DNA from: CBDFKB01 sp965248715
Lineage (GTDB): Bacteria; Pseudomonadota; Alphaproteobacteria; Rhizobiales; Rhizobiaceae
Assembly: GCA_965248715.1 (NCBI GenBank)
Contig: CBDFKB010000007.1
Location: 124,001-188,000 of the forward strand
Reading direction: 5' to 3'
Length of the DNA stretch: 64,000 nt
This document shows positions 63,062-64,000 of the stretch, piece after piece. Both the position numbers and the translations under genes were made by a program. The stretch's first letter is position 1, and each line of letters starts with the position of its first letter. Below the pieces are notes generated by a model. The model was given only the letters and a program-made list of their open reading frames with translations, made no database searches and was not told where the DNA came from.

Positions 63062-64000
63062 ATGTTCCCCGTGCTTTCGGTGAGGCTCGGCCGGCTTGCT
63101 GGTGCCACGACGACCATTTTTGCCGCATGCATCGCTACGATGCTGCTGCTTGAGCGAATTGGCGTGAATGGCGATATCATCGCATATATATTCATCTTGT
63201 TTGAACTGGTGTTGTTCACCCTGGTCGGATTTGGCGCCAAAACCCTTAATGTGGCCGAGTTCTTTGTTGCCGGGCGCCGGTTGCCGGCTGTTTGGGCTGG
63301 CATGGCAACTGCCGCCGCGCTAATGGCGTCATTCACCTTTTTTACCACCACCGGACTGTATGGCATCGGGTTTCGTAGCGCCGCGTTTCTCGGCGCCGGG
63401 CTGATCGCTGGCATGGGGTTATCGGTGATCGTTTTAGCTTCGGCCCTAAATAGTTCGCGATGCCGCACCGTGCCAGAATTTCTCGGCACCCGTTTCGCCA
63501 GTCCAGCCCTGCGGCTGTTTTCGGCGATTGTGCTGGTGATTGTCCTGGTTGCCTTGCTTGCCGCAATTTTGACCACTACCGCCGAATATGCTGGCCGGTT
63601 CCTGTTGCTGGGCCGGTCCTATCTGATCACAGTGCTCATCGCACTTGCGGTGTTGCCGGGCCTATTTGGCGGTATGCGGGCGGCGGCGCGGGTATTGATC
63701 GTCCAATATATCGTGCTTGCCGCCGGATTGCTGGTGCCGCTCGCATGGCTCGCATGGCATTTTGATGGCACGATCATTCCGCAATTGAGTTATGGTAGTG
63801 TGATCCTGCCTGGCCTTGAAACAATGCCGGCCGACCAAGTGAGCGACATTGCCTGGTTGTCCGATTTCGGCATTTTTGCCGGGGCAGCGCTGGGCGTGGC
63901 CGCACTACCGATTGTCGCCAATTTCGGGTTTTCGGCCAGTTCACGGCAAGACAGCAGAACCGCCTTCGCCTGGGCCATGGCATTTTCCGCGATCTTGATT
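63062..64000 (+). CDS. Sodium:solute symporter (acetate/monocarboxylate type, 3' partial)
   Basis: 313 residues are visible and the frame runs off the window. I set ATG 63062; TTG 63023 with AAGAAGG ahead is an alternative that overlaps the DUF4212 gene. Helices recognisable as SSS family: AEFFVAGRRLPAVWAGMATA with the FFVAGR family motif, ASFTFFTTTGLYGIGFRSAA, LFGGMRAAARVLIVQYIVLA. Same SSS family as the domain fused to the kinase at 58307. Likely transports acetate or another short carboxylate, consistent with a CrbSR-like switch. Confidence 0.85.
   Translation, partial: MFPVLSVRLGRLAGATTTIFAACIATMLLLERIGVNGDIIAYIFILFELVLFTLVGFGAKTLNVAEFFVAGRRLPAVWAGMATAAALMASFTFFTTTGLYGIGFRSAAFLGAGLIAGMGLSVIVLASALNSSRCRTVPEFLGTRFASPALRLFSAIVLVIVLVALLAAILTTTAEYAGRFLLLGRSYLITVLIALAVLPGLFGGMRAAARVLIVQYIVLAAGLLVPLAWLAWHFDGTIIPQLSYGSVILPGLETMPADQVSDIAWLSDFGIFAGAALGVAALPIVANFGFSASSRQDSRTAFAWAMAFSAILI

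Overview
This window comes from an alphaproteobacterium, most likely a Hyphomicrobiales (Rhizobiales) relative. The evidence is a C4-type 5-aminolevulinate synthase, an MbfA-type iron exporter with an Irr-like box in front of it, CarD, a PrtD/HlyD type I secretion pair, conserved alphaproteobacterial gene orders (YdcH-YdcH-purE-purK-rpsU; methyltransferase/comF-grxC-nitrilase-DUF1178; efp-suhB), and short palindromic intergenic repeats of the kind common in that order. I see no rRNA, CRISPR array or prophage.

Layout. 0-2 kb: D-glutamate catabolism pair (DgcA/DgcN-like) next to a broken gene remnant. 2.5-6 kb: phosphonate-type ABC importer phnDCE1E2 with no lyase genes. 6-10.9 kb: mbfA, a YiiX-like papain-fold protein, an unknown small protein, an extensin-like protein and a DUF1194 protein. 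10.9-28 kb: mostly housekeeping (lepA, rpmE, an ABC exporter, an ExbB/OmpA-like envelope pair, suhB, efp, a Sel1 protein, a ThiE-like protein, purEK, rpsU, a TPR lipoprotein, comF, grxC, nitrilase). 29-43 kb: an accessory island full of insertion sequences (IS66, IS3, IS630, an IS21 remnant), carrying an IS-split glycosyltransferase/methyltransferase gene, a LysR/SnoaL pair, a truncated VOC gene and a complete ugpBAEC glycerol-3-phosphate-type importer. 43-64 kb: tRNA-Thr, murA, an S24 repressor, carD, a LuxR-hydrolase fusion, dgkA, a type I secretion pair, hemA, a frameshifted aminotransferase, mscL, and a CrbS/CrbR-like acetate-sensing two-component system beside a DUF4212/solute symporter pair that runs off the window.

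The most unusual signal is not a gene. Nine whole, truncated or interrupted copies of an element of about 106 bp, bounded by CTAG-like ends, lie between genes. Each can fold into two consecutive hairpins. Divergent copies change both arms of a stem together, a second sequence family keeps the same architecture, and one copy is a chimaera. A 169-bp element made of two CTAG-bounded palindromic modules occurs twice, and a 325-bp inverted-repeat element with several decayed relatives is also present. These repeats hit gene ends: one supplies alternative starts to the extensin-like gene, one sits against the stop codon of the S24 repressor, and one is itself split by the IS66 element with a clear 8-bp target duplication. 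The second main result is that an IS3 element split a single long reading frame (glycosyltransferase plus two methyltransferase domains); removing the IS and one 3-bp target copy restores a 723-codon frame exactly.
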